DNA of 64,000 nucleotides from Veillonella rogosae JCM 15642 (GTDB taxonomy: Bacteria > Bacillota > Negativicutes > Veillonellales > Veillonellaceae): the NCBI RefSeq assembly GCF_002959775.1, contig NZ_PPCX01000002.1:1-64000 (forward strand), written 5' to 3'. Below, piece by piece: positions 1 to 6,888 of the stretch (the first letter of the stretch is position 1; each line of letters opens with the position of its first letter). The position numbers were made by a program, and so were the translations under genes. The notes below the pieces were generated by a model. The model was not told the origin of the DNA and did no database searches. It worked only from the letters and a program-made list of their open reading frames with translations.

Positions 1-131
1 CCCCCGAGTAGGGGGCAGCCAGTGGTAATAGAGTGGTTGTCAGATCATTCAATGCCCTCTTTAGAGGGCCACCACTAGAGAAAGACCCTTATAGGGTCAG
101 AGCAAACCACCCGTTCTACGGGTGGTTATGA
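1..131 (+). mobile_element. Probable right end of an IS200/IS605-type element with omega/reRNA-like hairpins
   Basis: Five GC-rich helices follow one another with no open frame: 1-5/11-15, 21-26/71-76 (enclosing the next), 54-60/63-69, 84-89/93-98 and a perfect 9-bp hairpin 105-113/119-127 with loop TTCTA. A stacked scaffold ending in a strong subterminal hairpin is what the 3' region of tnpB genes and the right end of IS200/IS605 elements look like; in that family the same DNA is transcribed as the guide RNA (reRNA/omega RNA) whose guide is the adjoining host DNA. The tnpB itself would lie before position 1. The exact element boundary cannot be fixed here. An unrelated structured RNA or a stack of terminators is the alternative. 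Confidence 0.5.
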
Positions 132-161
132 TTGTGAGAAATAGAAATATATCTATATAGT
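132..161 (+). promoter_or_regulatory. Candidate promoter for nrdG, adjacent to the IS end
   Basis: TTGTGA (132-137) and TATAGT (156-161) are separated by 18 bp and lie 37 bp before the chosen nrdG start. Because the sequence just upstream looks like an IS end rather than nrdD, nrdG would need its own promoter. The -35 half sits at or next to the presumed element end. Weak match, inference only. Confidence 0.3.
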
Positions 162-163
162 GT
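148..163 (+). promoter_or_regulatory. Candidate NrdR box upstream of nrdG
   Basis: The right half TATATAGTGT matches the NrdR-box consensus as I recall it (ACAC-W-ATATAT-W-GTGT), while the left half is degenerate. It overlaps the candidate -10 of nrdG, where a repressor site would be expected. The repressor gene nrdR is in this window at 61168. Only one box is seen, whereas NrdR usually binds pairs. Confidence 0.35.
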
Positions 164-197
164 AGATCATTTGATATGCACTACTATGGAGGTTATG

Positions 198-695
198 ATG
201 AGATATGGGCAAATAAGACAATATGATATTGCCAATGGAGAAGGAATTCGTACATCTATCTTTGTGACTGGATGTACGCATTGTTGTTATAACTGCTTTA
301 ACGAAGAATACCAAGATTTTAATGCCGGTAAAATATGGACACAAGCTGAAACAGATCTAGTTGTCTCTTATGTTAAGAATCCTATCTGCTCAGGTTTAAC
401 TTTATTGGGTGGAGAACCTTTCCAAAATGTACAAGGTTTATTACCTGTAGTAAGAGCTGTACGAAGGGCTGCACCGGAAAAGAAAATTTGGGCCTATTCA
501 GGGTATGAAATAGATGATATTTTAGAGGATGAGTTGCGAAGTGCTTTATTACAGGAAATTGATATCCTCGTAGATGGTCGCTTTGTAGACGAACTTAGAG
601 ACCCAGCCTTACGTTTTAGAGGATCATCGAATCAACGCATTATAGATGTGAAAAAGACATTAGAGGCTGGTGAAATTGTATTAGCAATGGAGTAG
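198..695 (+). CDS. nrdG: Anaerobic ribonucleotide reductase activating protein (radical SAM)
   Basis: Activase that uses a [4Fe-4S] cluster and S-adenosylmethionine to make the glycyl radical on the class III ribonucleotide reductase NrdD. The cluster motif CTHCCYNC (CX3CX2C) is at about residues 25-32, followed by the usual F/Y-N pattern, and a glycine-rich LLGGEPF SAM-binding segment is near residue 72. At 165 residues it has the family length. Longer starts exist (171 TTG, 186, 195), but GGAGG at 188-192 gives the best spacing to the ATG at 198. nrdD, the usual upstream partner, is absent; an IS-like end occupies that position. The stop is 2 bp from the next gene. Confidence 0.9.
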   Translation: MRYGQIRQYDIANGEGIRTSIFVTGCTHCCYNCFNEEYQDFNAGKIWTQAETDLVVSYVKNPICSGLTLLGGEPFQNVQGLLPVVRAVRRAAPEKKIWAYSGYEIDDILEDELRSALLQEIDILVDGRFVDELRDPALRFRGSSNQRIIDVKKTLEAGEIVLAME

Positions 696-697
696 GT

Positions 698-1936
698 ATG
701 GCATTTGATAAACGAGTTATTGGGCTCATTATTATAGTTGGTTTTATAGCAGGGTTAATAGGTGCTTTTTATACACATTTATTACATGGAATTCAACAGT
801 TTGTATACAACTATTCTGCCGCTGACCATCTGAGTTTTGGTGCCGCTGTAGCGCGTGTTTCACCATTAGAGCGTTTGATTCCTTTAGTTATATGTGGTGT
901 AGTAGGGGGTGTAGGTTGGTTACTTATTCATCGCTATGGTAAAGGTGTTGTAGATATTAAGGCGGCTGTTTCAGGCAAAATGGATATGCATCCTATTACA
1001 ACTTTACTTCATGCTACGCTACAAATTATTACTGTAGGTATAGGCTCTCCATTAGGTCGAGAGGTTGCACCACGAGAGGCTAGCGCAGGGATTACAACTT
1101 TTTTAGTTGATCATTTTGATATAAAGCGAGAAGATCGTCAGCTCTTAATTGCCTGTGCTGCAGGGGCTGGCCTTGCCGCCGTCTATAATTCACCTTTATC
1201 AGCGGCCATTTTCACCTTGGAAACATTGCTGCTTACTTGGAATGTTAGAGCTATGAGTGCTGCTTTAGTATGCTGTGGCTTAGCTACCTTTGTGACTCGG
1301 CAAGCTGGTGTAGGGGACGTCATTCAATATACGATGGCACAGCCTAGTTTGGGGAGTCATTATGTAGAATTTTCCATAGCCTTAGGCGCTATAGTAGCGG
1401 TGGGGGTAGTGTTATTTAATATTACTCAAAGTAAGTTACCGGCTATTCACCGTAGTAGTCCTATTATGATTCCTATATCAATCGTTGCATTTACACTTGT
1501 CGGTGTAATGGCTATGTACTTTCCTGAAATTCTTGGGAATGGTAAAGCTGGTAATGAGTTGACCTTTACAAATGATATTACATGGACGTATGCATTGGGA
1601 TTATTTGGGGCTAAATGGGTTGCAGTATTACTCGCTTTGGCGGCAGGTGCTTACGGTGGTCGTATTACACCATCTATGATGTTAGGTAGTACATTAGCTA
1701 TTGTATTTGGCACTATATGGTCCATTGCAGTTGCTCCTATATCTTTAGGGATGGCCGCCTTTATAGGGGCTGTAGCGTTTTTAGGTCTTGCACAAAAGAT
1801 GCCTATGACATCTTGTGTGTTTATGCTTGAGTTATCTCGCTTCTCCGTGGAAATGTTGTTCCCTATAGCGTTGACGATGGGCACAGCGCTTATGGTAGAG
1901 CAGATCATTCAATCAAAATTAAAGAACGATAAATAA
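698..1936 (+). CDS. ClC-family chloride channel or H+/Cl- antiporter
   Basis: Multi-pass membrane protein of the ClC family without C-terminal CBS domains (412 residues). The selectivity-filter motif GSPLGREVAPREASAG is near residue 110 and keeps the gating glutamate of the GREGP-type motif. A second filter-like motif, GGRITPSMMLG, is near residue 322, and KMPMTSCVFMLEL near residue 365 is also typical. The ATG follows a GGAG that lies inside the end of nrdG, so the two are probably cotranscribed. Transporter versus channel mode cannot be told from sequence alone. Confidence 0.88.
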   Translation: MAFDKRVIGLIIIVGFIAGLIGAFYTHLLHGIQQFVYNYSAADHLSFGAAVARVSPLERLIPLVICGVVGGVGWLLIHRYGKGVVDIKAAVSGKMDMHPITTLLHATLQIITVGIGSPLGREVAPREASAGITTFLVDHFDIKREDRQLLIACAAGAGLAAVYNSPLSAAIFTLETLLLTWNVRAMSAALVCCGLATFVTRQAGVGDVIQYTMAQPSLGSHYVEFSIALGAIVAVGVVLFNITQSKLPAIHRSSPIMIPISIVAFTLVGVMAMYFPEILGNGKAGNELTFTNDITWTYALGLFGAKWVAVLLALAAGAYGGRITPSMMLGSTLAIVFGTIWSIAVAPISLGMAAFIGAVAFLGLAQKMPMTSCVFMLELSRFSVEMLFPIALTMGTALMVEQIIQSKLKNDK

Positions 1937-2016
1937 CAATGAGTAGTAGATAGCAATTCATAGTAGTGAGTCACATTCATACTAAAAGCTAATTACATGC
2001 CTATAAACCAAAACAT

Positions 2017-2054
2017 AAAGCGGATAGTTGTGTTAAGCAACTATCCGCTTTTGT
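2017..2054. terminator. Bidirectional intrinsic terminator
   Basis: A perfect 14-bp stem (2017-2030 with 2038-2051) around a 7-base loop, flanked by A-rich and T-rich ends, lies between the convergent ClC gene and the carbonic-anhydrase-like gene. Confidence 0.85.
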
Positions 2055-2080
2055 TTGTGTAAATTTTATTGTATATGTGA

Positions 2081-2629
2081 TTATACGATTTTGGCGTTTT
2101 TATCGTACTCCTCGCCACCGGCATCAGGAAGCATACCGTATTCCACAGTCCACAAGTGTTTATATTTTAACGCTTGATTATGAATGCGTTCAATTTGAGT
2201 TTCGTCTGTACGAACAACACGAGCTGGAATACCAACAACTAAGGAGTTAGGAGGGATTACAGTATTTTCTTTTAATACAGCACCAGCGGCGATGATGGAG
2301 CCAGAACCAATATGGCAACCACTCAATACGATAGCACCCATACCAACTAATACATTATCTTCAATTGTGCTAGCATGTACGATTGCACCATGACCAATTG
2401 TAACGTAATCACCTAGGACACAGGCCTTATCATCATCTACGTGCAAAACAGAGTTGTCTTGTACATTAGAGTAACGACCTACAATAATTTTGTTTACGTC
2501 CCCTCGAAGTGCGCAATTTTGCCAGATAGATGCGTATTCTTTTAATTCCACATCACCAGCAAGTTCTGCACCAGGCATGACACAACTTTTAGGATCTAAT
2601 TTAGGATATTTTCCGTGAAATGGTAACAT
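2081..2629 (-). CDS. Gamma-class carbonic anhydrase family protein
   Basis: Left-handed beta-helix protein built of hexapeptide repeats (182 residues, family length). Candidate zinc histidines are visible in LHVDDD, IGHGAIVH and the following turns (about residues 63-91), matching the three-His arrangement of gamma-carbonic anhydrases and the YrdA/PaaY group. Many members have uncertain activity, so CO2 hydration is an inference. TAGGAG stands 6 bp before the ATG on the minus strand. It lies 20 bp downstream of the FabK-like gene and is probably cotranscribed with it. Confidence 0.85.
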   Translation of the reverse strand: MLPFHGKYPKLDPKSCVMPGAELAGDVELKEYASIWQNCALRGDVNKIIVGRYSNVQDNSVLHVDDDKACVLGDYVTIGHGAIVHASTIEDNVLVGMGAIVLSGCHIGSGSIIAAGAVLKENTVIPPNSLVVGIPARVVRTDETQIERIHNQALKYKHLWTVEYGMLPDAGGEEYDKNAKIV

Positions 2630-2649
2630 GAGTACTCCTATTATATTAA

Positions 2650-3603
2650 TTAAACGATTTCAATAAGGCGTTGAGCTTTACGAATAGACATAATAGCTTC
2701 ATTCATTACAGATTGAACGATAATATGAGCTGGCTCAATAGCTGTAAGACGGTTTAAACCTTGGCCTACTTGCACAGCACCATTTACAACATCGCCATCA
2801 ATAGCGGCGCGTTTGTTAGTACCTTGAGACATTTTAGTGCGTTCCTCCGGCGTAGTAACACCATCAGTTTCAGCAGCTAGATAACGCGTAGTGAATTCAT
2901 TTTTCAAGCTACGTACGCCACCGTGACCAGAGAGAAGACCTGTTACAACAGAGTCTGTATCTGTGGCGTTGATGATTGCTTCCTTCATATTTGGGTGTGC
3001 TTGGCATTCTTCGGCTAACAAGAAACGAGAGCCCATTTGCACGCCTTCTGCACCCATCAATAATGCAGCTGCAAGGCCACGACCATCTACGATGGAACCA
3101 GCAACAACAACAGGGATAGAAATTTCGGGTAAAATATTTTCCATTAAAGACATTGTGGTTTGGCTACCGATATGACCGCCAGCTTCCATACCTTCAACTA
3201 TCATTGCATCGGCACCAGCATCTTGGATGCGTTTTGCAAGTTTCAAAGATGGAACAACAGGAATAACTTTGATGCCTGCATCTTGGAATGGTTTAATATA
3301 TGGAACAGGGTTGCCTGCTCCAAGTGTGACAAAAGCTGGCTTTTCTTCAATGATAATATCTACTAATTCATCTTTATTTGGAGCCATTAACATAAGGTTA
3401 ACACCGAAAGGTTTATCGGTTAATTCTTTACAAGCACGAATCTCATTGCGAGTCCACTCTGCATCGCGGCCACCAAGGGCAATTACACCTGTAGCGCCAG
3501 CGTTTGCAACAGCAGCGACTAATTTGTGTTCAGATACCCAAGCCATAGCGCCTTGGATAATAGGGTATTCGATTTGTAAAAGTTGAGTTAAAGCTGTTCT
3601 CAT
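2650..3603 (-). CDS. FabK-like / nitronate monooxygenase family flavoprotein
   Basis: TIM-barrel FMN oxidoreductase (317 residues) of the NPD/FabK superfamily. It has the N-terminal IEYPIIQGAMAW strand, the GMEAGGHIG active-site loop with its histidine, VAGSIVDGRG and the phosphate-binding GVQMGSRFL. It resembles the operon fabK at 9505 but lies alone with the carbonic anhydrase, so it may be a second enoyl-ACP reductase or a nitronate monooxygenase. AGGAGG precedes the ATG. One of three family members in this window. Confidence 0.8.
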   Translation of the reverse strand: MRTALTQLLQIEYPIIQGAMAWVSEHKLVAAVANAGATGVIALGGRDAEWTRNEIRACKELTDKPFGVNLMLMAPNKDELVDIIIEEKPAFVTLGAGNPVPYIKPFQDAGIKVIPVVPSLKLAKRIQDAGADAMIVEGMEAGGHIGSQTTMSLMENILPEISIPVVVAGSIVDGRGLAAALLMGAEGVQMGSRFLLAEECQAHPNMKEAIINATDTDSVVTGLLSGHGGVRSLKNEFTTRYLAAETDGVTTPEERTKMSQGTNKRAAIDGDVVNGAVQVGQGLNRLTAIEPAHIIVQSVMNEAIMSIRKAQRLIEIV

Positions 3604-4058
3604 ACATCCTCCTATGATAACAATGTAATAAACGATTTCTTTATTAAGCTTTAGATAATGTGTTTAATTCTTATATAAGAATTAGAGCTTTAATAAAGTA
3701 AAAGTATGTATAAGTATATACTTATATACTAATGTGATTAGGTGTATTTATTAGAAGCTATATAATGCTAAAATAATTTTTATATAGGCATATAAGCTCT
3801 TCTTTATATAATAGTATAATATATAAATTATGTATACCTTAGATAGATTGATTGCAGTTGTTAATTAAATAAATAAGCTGTTACTTTTACTATTGAAATA
3901 GTATGGCCTTAAACTTCAAAGAATATGGAAGAACATTAATGTTAAATTTGAAAAACTTTTAATTGATAATACATTTCAAGTTTTGTAAGTAGGATAAATC
4001 CGCATAATATATATGATTTTTAAATATTAGAAAAATTGAGAAAATAAGAAAATGAGTA
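3604..4058. other. AT-rich intergenic gap with a long imperfect palindrome
   Basis: No convincing gene lies in this stretch. Between 3639 and 3698 an outer inverted repeat (CTTTATTAAGCT with AGCTTTAATAAAG) encloses a perfect 20-bp palindrome at 3665-3684. This lies in the 5' flank of the minus-strand FabK-like gene, so it could be an operator or leader structure. The remainder is plain AT-rich DNA. Confidence 0.5.
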
Positions 4059-4087
4059 TTGAAAAGTTTCGATATCTTTGGTATACT
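4059..4087 (+). promoter_or_regulatory. Sigma-70/A-type promoter for rubredoxin
   Basis: TTGAAA (4059-4064), 17-bp spacer, TATACT (4082-4087). It would start transcription near 4094 and give a leader of about 70 bases before the rubredoxin ATG. Confidence 0.6.
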
Positions 4088-4162
4088 ACATTACAGATAG
4101 AGTATCTAATTTAATTAAAGATAAAATGTAAACAAAATTTTCAAGTGAAGGAGGAAATACAC

Positions 4163-4297
4163 ATGGAAAAATACGTATGCGTAGTATGTGGTTGGGTTTA
4201 TGACGAAGCTGTTGAAGGCGTAAAATTCGAAGATCAACCAGCTGATTATGTTTGCCCACTTTGCGGTGTTGGTAAAGACCAATTCGAAAAAATGTAA
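4163..4297 (+). CDS. Rubredoxin, short (44-residue) form
   Basis: Small electron carrier with one Fe(Cys)4 site. Ligand pairs CVVCGWVY (residues 6-13) and CPLCGVGK (31-38) are both present with the aromatic and glycine neighbours typical of rubredoxins. Normal rubredoxins have about 52-54 residues; here the loop between the two knuckles is about 7 residues shorter, as in the 45-residue rubredoxin known from Desulfovibrio desulfuricans. GGAGG stands 7 bases before the ATG. It has its own promoter and terminator, so it is monocistronic. The redox partner is not indicated by the neighbours. Confidence 0.93.
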   Translation: MEKYVCVVCGWVYDEAVEGVKFEDQPADYVCPLCGVGKDQFEKM

Positions 4298-4312
4298 TTG
4301 ACTTTCCAAAAA

Positions 4313-4346
4313 GGCTATCTTGAGTCCACTTAAGATAGTCTTTTTT
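4313..4346 (+). terminator. Intrinsic terminator after rubredoxin
   Basis: GGCTATCTTG pairs with TAAGATAGTC (wobble pairs allowed) and is followed by TTTTTTATTT. Confidence 0.8.
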
Positions 4347-4348
4347 AT

Positions 4349-4377
4349 TTGACAAAGCACCATGTCATGTTTATAAT
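4349..4377 (+). promoter_or_regulatory. Consensus sigma-70/A promoter for yceD-rpmF
   Basis: Exact TTGACA (4349-4354), 17-bp spacer, exact TATAAT (4372-4377). Transcription would begin near 4384, which excludes the upstream ATG at 4381 and supports the yceD start at 4399. Confidence 0.8.
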
Positions 4378-4398
4378 ATTATGAGTCGAGGTAAGATT

Positions 4399-4911
4399 AT
4401 GAAACTGCAAGTAGAGCAAGCAAAAGAACATATAGGAAAGAAATTTCCTTATAGCTATACGATACCAACCTCTGAGCTTGGTGACGTAACTGCTTTTCCT
4501 TGGAGCCGTCATGATATAACCATTAATGGTGAGTTTTGGTTTGATGGTCAAAATTACATCGTTCAAGGTTCGATAGAGTCTAAAGGTGATTACGATTGTT
4601 CTCGTTGTTTAAATACAACAGAGCATAATCGTAAGGATTCCTTCGAGGAAATCTTTAGTGAACGTCGAGATGCTGCGGATGATGTGACTCCTTTCGATGG
4701 AGAGGAAATTGACTTAACCGAACTAATTAGGGATACATTAATCATCAATGAGCCCTCTCAAGTGTTATGTCAGGATGATTGCAAAGGATTGTGCGTTCAT
4801 TGCGGAGCAAATTTAAATGTTTCACCTTGTTCTTGTGAATCCTTTGTGGTGGATCCTCGATTTGCAGAGTTACGTGCTTTGCTTGATGAGAAAGATGATA
4901 GATTGTCCTAA
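4399..4911 (+). CDS. yceD: YceD/DUF177 family protein (23S rRNA accumulation)
   Basis: 170-residue member of the YceD (DUF177) family, which affects 23S rRNA accumulation and almost always sits just before rpmF, as here. The metal-knuckle-like cysteines are present: CSRC in the first half and [13 protein letters not shown]...CSC in the second. GAGG at 4388-4391 lies 7 bases before this ATG, whereas the in-frame ATG at 4381 would precede the predicted transcription start. The 25-bp gap to rpmF carries its strong ribosome site. Confidence 0.85.
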   Translation: MKLQVEQAKEHIGKKFPYSYTIPTSELGDVTAFPWSRHDITINGEFWFDGQNYIVQGSIESKGDYDCSRCLNTTEHNRKDSFEEIFSERRDAADDVTPFDGEEIDLTELIRDTLIINEPSQVLCQDDCKGLCVHCGANLNVSPCSCESFVVDPRFAELRALLDEKDDRLS

Positions 4912-4936
4912 TGATTGTACTAAGGAGGTGCAGATA

Positions 4937-5113
4937 ATGGCAGTACCTAAGCGTAGATTGTCTAAATGCCGTCGCGATCGCCGTCGTGCTAATTGGAAAT
5001 TAGAAGCTCCTGGTTATGTAGCATGCCCACAATGCCACGAACCTAAGATGCCTCATCGTGTTTGCCCTACATGTGGTCACTATAAAGGTGAGCAAGTAGT
5101 AGCTAATGCTTAA
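4937..5113 (+). CDS. rpmF: 50S ribosomal protein L32
   Basis: 58-residue ribosomal protein. It starts [19 protein letters not shown], the hallmark of L32, and contains two CxxC pairs (CPQC, CPTC; residues 30-46) that make a zinc ribbon. AAGGAGGTG precedes the ATG with good spacing; the open frame extends further upstream over yceD but that part is a shadow. In many bacteria yceD-rpmF leads directly into plsX/fab genes. Here an IS3-family insertion and a separate fapR promoter intervene. Confidence 0.97.
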   Translation: MAVPKRRLSKCRRDRRRANWKLEAPGYVACPQCHEPKMPHRVCPTCGHYKGEQVVANA

Positions 5114-5131
5114 TATGTGAGCGGATGAAAA

Positions 5132-5142
5132 GACGCCTACTT
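5132..5142 (+). terminator. Left arm of the rpmF terminator, split by the IS
   Basis: GACGCCTAC (5132-5140) plus TT, with one CTT target copy removed, joins to CGGTAGGTGTC and a run of eight T at 6606-6624. The restored sequence is a 9-bp stem with a C(UUCG)G tetraloop and a U-tract, a classic intrinsic terminator. The IS entered the loop, so the arms are now about 1.46 kb apart. Confidence 0.85.
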
Positions 5143-5144
5143 TG

Positions 5145-5190
5145 AACTGCACCCCAAAAATTGGACACAATTTTTGGAGGTGCAGTTTTT
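5145..5190 (+). promoter_or_regulatory. IS left-end hairpin that masks the orfA ribosome site
   Basis: 5145-5162 pairs with 5169-5187 (one bulged A), giving an 18-bp stem with loop GGACAC followed by a short T-run. The GGAGG used by orfA lies in the 3' arm. RNA entering from outside the element would fold this hairpin and hide the ribosome site, or terminate, a known way for IS elements to avoid activation by read-through. Confidence 0.7.
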
Positions 5191-5191
5191 T

Positions 5192-5743
5192 ATGTCAAAA
5201 TATTCAAAAGAAGTAAAAGAAAAGGCTATTTATCTTTCTAAAAAAGGCTGGAGTCGCTTTAGAATTGCTAAAGAGCTTGAAGTTCCAGAAAGTACTGTAA
5301 GAAATTGGCTATACAAGTTTAAGCTTAGTCATAATTTGACCCATAAAATTGGTAAACAAGTATTTTCAGCAGCTTTTAAACGTAAAGTTCTTGAAACTCG
5401 GTGGAAGAATAAGTTATCCTATAATGAAACAGCAGAATTATTTAATTTAGATAACCCTGGTCTAATTGCCATGTGGCAAAAGCGGTATTTAGACGAAGGG
5501 ATTTTAGGGTTGCAGCCCAAGCCTAAAGGTAGACCATCTATGAAACCGAAAGAACTAATACCATCTACAAAAGATCAATGTATTAAATCAGACAAAGAAC
5601 GGATAAAAGAACTAGAAGCTGAAATCGCTAGGTTGAAATATGAAATATCTTTCTATGACGACTTTATGAAAGAAATGCGTGAAATTGCTAAACCTAATAA
5701 AGCTGTAAAAAAAAAGCACAAACAATTGCCATCGAAAGATTAA
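5192..5743 (+). CDS. IS3-family transposase OrfA (DNA-binding subunit)
   Basis: 183 residues. Two helix-turn-helix segments are seen: residues about 7-42 (KEVKEKAIYLSKKGWSRFRI..) and a second around 60-100. A leucine-zipper-like coil at about 135-160 (IKELEAEIARLKYEI) is typical of the IS150 subgroup and mediates dimerisation. GGAGG at 5176-5180 precedes the ATG. Near the end the codons GTA AAA AAA AAG contain the slippery heptamer for making OrfAB. OrfA alone normally represses or regulates transposition. Confidence 0.92.
   Translation: MSKYSKEVKEKAIYLSKKGWSRFRIAKELEVPESTVRNWLYKFKLSHNLTHKIGKQVFSAAFKRKVLETRWKNKLSYNETAELFNLDNPGLIAMWQKRYLDEGILGLQPKPKGRPSMKPKELIPSTKDQCIKSDKERIKELEAEIARLKYEISFYDDFMKEMREIAKPNKAVKKKHKQLPSKD
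5710..5716 (+). promoter_or_regulatory. Programmed -1 frameshift heptamer A AAA AAG
   Basis: In the orfA frame the sequence reads A AAA AAG, the standard -1 slippery site of IS3 elements, inside a run of nine A. A shift back by one base enters the orfB frame, which is open from 5716 through the nominal orfB ATG at 5767 and so fuses OrfA to OrfB. The 17 bridging codons encode a segment (AIERLRKIYP) like those of IS150-type fusion transposases. Confidence 0.8.
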
Positions 5744-5766
5744 GAAAAATATATCCCCTTCAGTTT

Positions 5767-6570
5767 ATGCTTGAGTACTTTGGCATTAGTCGTAGTACAT
5801 ATTATGCACGCTTGGTTAGCATAAAAAAGGGAGACAAATATGCAGAGGAACGAGAAGCGATTCGTACACTGGTAACGATGAATAAAGGTCGCTACGGATA
5901 TCGCCGAATCACAATAGCATTACATAAATTAGGCTTCCATATGAATCACAAAGTTGTGATGCGTATTATGAAGGAAGAAAACTTAACATGTAAAGTTCGT
6001 CTAAAGAAGTACCGTTCATATAGGGGTACCGAAGGAAAAATTGCTCCTAATATCATTAAGCGAAACTTTACGGCAACAAAGCCAGATCAAAAATGGACAA
6101 CAGATATTACCGAATTCCACTTGTTTGGGCGTAAGGTTTATTTATCACCAATCTTAGATATGTATAATGGAGAAATTGTATCCTATGAAATATCAGAACG
6201 CCCTGTATTAACACAGGTGTTATCTATGCTAGATAAGGCCTTTAAAAACAGGCCACATAGCAAAGGTTGTATCTTACATTCGGATCAAGGCTGGCAGTAC
6301 CAGCATAGCAGTTATCAAGAAACATTAAAAAATCACGCTATCATCCAAAGTATGTCTCGAAAAGGAAACTGTTTGGATAATAGCGTGATGGAAAACTTCT
6401 TTGGCTTACTAAAGTCAGAGTTGTTATATTTAGAGGAATTTACTTCCTATGAAGATTTTATCAACAAATTAAGAGATTATATTGATTATTACAATACAAA
6501 ACGCATTAAGCTCAAATTAAAAGGAATGAGTCCGGTAGAATACCGAACTCATTCCCAAAAAGTAGCTTAA
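5767..6570 (+). CDS. IS3-family transposase OrfB (DDE integrase)
   Basis: 267 residues from the first ATG, but probably made mainly as the OrfAB fusion. An HTH_21-like segment with YGYRRI is near residue 46, followed by the rve integrase core. Catalytic triad: WTTDITEF (first Asp, about residue 115), LHSDQGWQYQ (second Asp, about 178), SVMENFFGLLKSE (Glu, about 214, with the IS3-type spacing of 35 residues). Length and motifs are complete, with no internal stop. Confidence 0.93.
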   Translation: MLEYFGISRSTYYARLVSIKKGDKYAEEREAIRTLVTMNKGRYGYRRITIALHKLGFHMNHKVVMRIMKEENLTCKVRLKKYRSYRGTEGKIAPNIIKRNFTATKPDQKWTTDITEFHLFGRKVYLSPILDMYNGEIVSYEISERPVLTQVLSMLDKAFKNRPHSKGCILHSDQGWQYQHSSYQETLKNHAIIQSMSRKGNCLDNSVMENFFGLLKSELLYLEEFTSYEDFINKLRDYIDYYNTKRIKLKLKGMSPVEYRTHSQKVA

Positions 6571-6602
6571 TTATATCTGTCCAAGAAAATGGGTGCAGAT
6601 CA

Positions 6603-6848
6603 CTTCGGTAGGTGTCTTTTTTTTACACTTTTTTATTTTATATTTTTATATAGTTATAGTTTTTAGTTATATACTTATAACTTTATATGCCACTTAATTA
6701 GTAGTAAGTGTCACTATTTTATAGTAAGATTAATCTATAAGGTAGTGGCATTTTTTATACTTATATAAACTAAAAGATACTTAAATATAAAATTATAACT
6801 ATATTTTGTATATGTCATCAAAATCTGTTACTATATGTATGAAAAGCC
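6603..6848. other. Intergenic DNA between the IS and the fapR promoter
   Basis: Starts with the IS target copy and the right arm of the split rpmF terminator (6606-6616 plus T-run). A second terminator-like hairpin follows (separate entry). The segment TGCCACT near 6687 could also pair with AGTGGCA at 6744-6750, so alternative folds exist. No open frame. Confidence 0.5.
6709..6756 (+). terminator. Second terminator-like hairpin before fapR
   Basis: TGTCACTA and TTATAG pair with CTATAA and TAGTGGCA across a 10-base loop, followed by TTTTTT. It would isolate the fab operon from read-through of rpmF or the IS. Confidence 0.6.
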
Positions 6849-6877
6849 TTGCCAATAGGGGAATTATTGTATATACT
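6849..6877 (+). promoter_or_regulatory. Promoter of the fapR-fab operon
   Basis: TTGCCA (6849-6854), 17-bp spacer, TATACT (6872-6877). Predicted start near 6884, directly followed by the FapR-type operator. Confidence 0.7.
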
Positions 6878-6888
6878 TAGGATGTAAT

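Larger units (their letters stand above)
5143..6602 (+). mobile_element. Complete IS3-family (IS150-like) insertion sequence
   Basis: About 1460 bp bounded by imperfect terminal inverted repeats beginning TG and ending CA (left TGAACTGCACCC..TTGGACA, right end its inverted partner, about 18 of 25 positions matching) and flanked by a 3-bp target duplication CTT (5140-5142 and 6603-6605). It carries orfA and orfB in the order and phase of IS3 elements with a frameshift signal between them. Both reading frames look intact, so the element may be active. No close named IS was recognised. Confidence 0.93.

Noticed and set aside
153-344. Minus-strand frame of 63 codons over nrdG
   Set aside because: Antisense shadow of nrdG with low-complexity composition and no ribosome site.
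2963-3586. Three plus-strand frames opposite the FabK-like gene
   Set aside because: Antisense shadows of a conserved TIM-barrel gene, with no recognisable motif.
4086-4363. Two minus-strand frames over the rubredoxin region
   Set aside because: They overlap a clear rubredoxin with its own promoter, ribosome site and terminator; translations look random.
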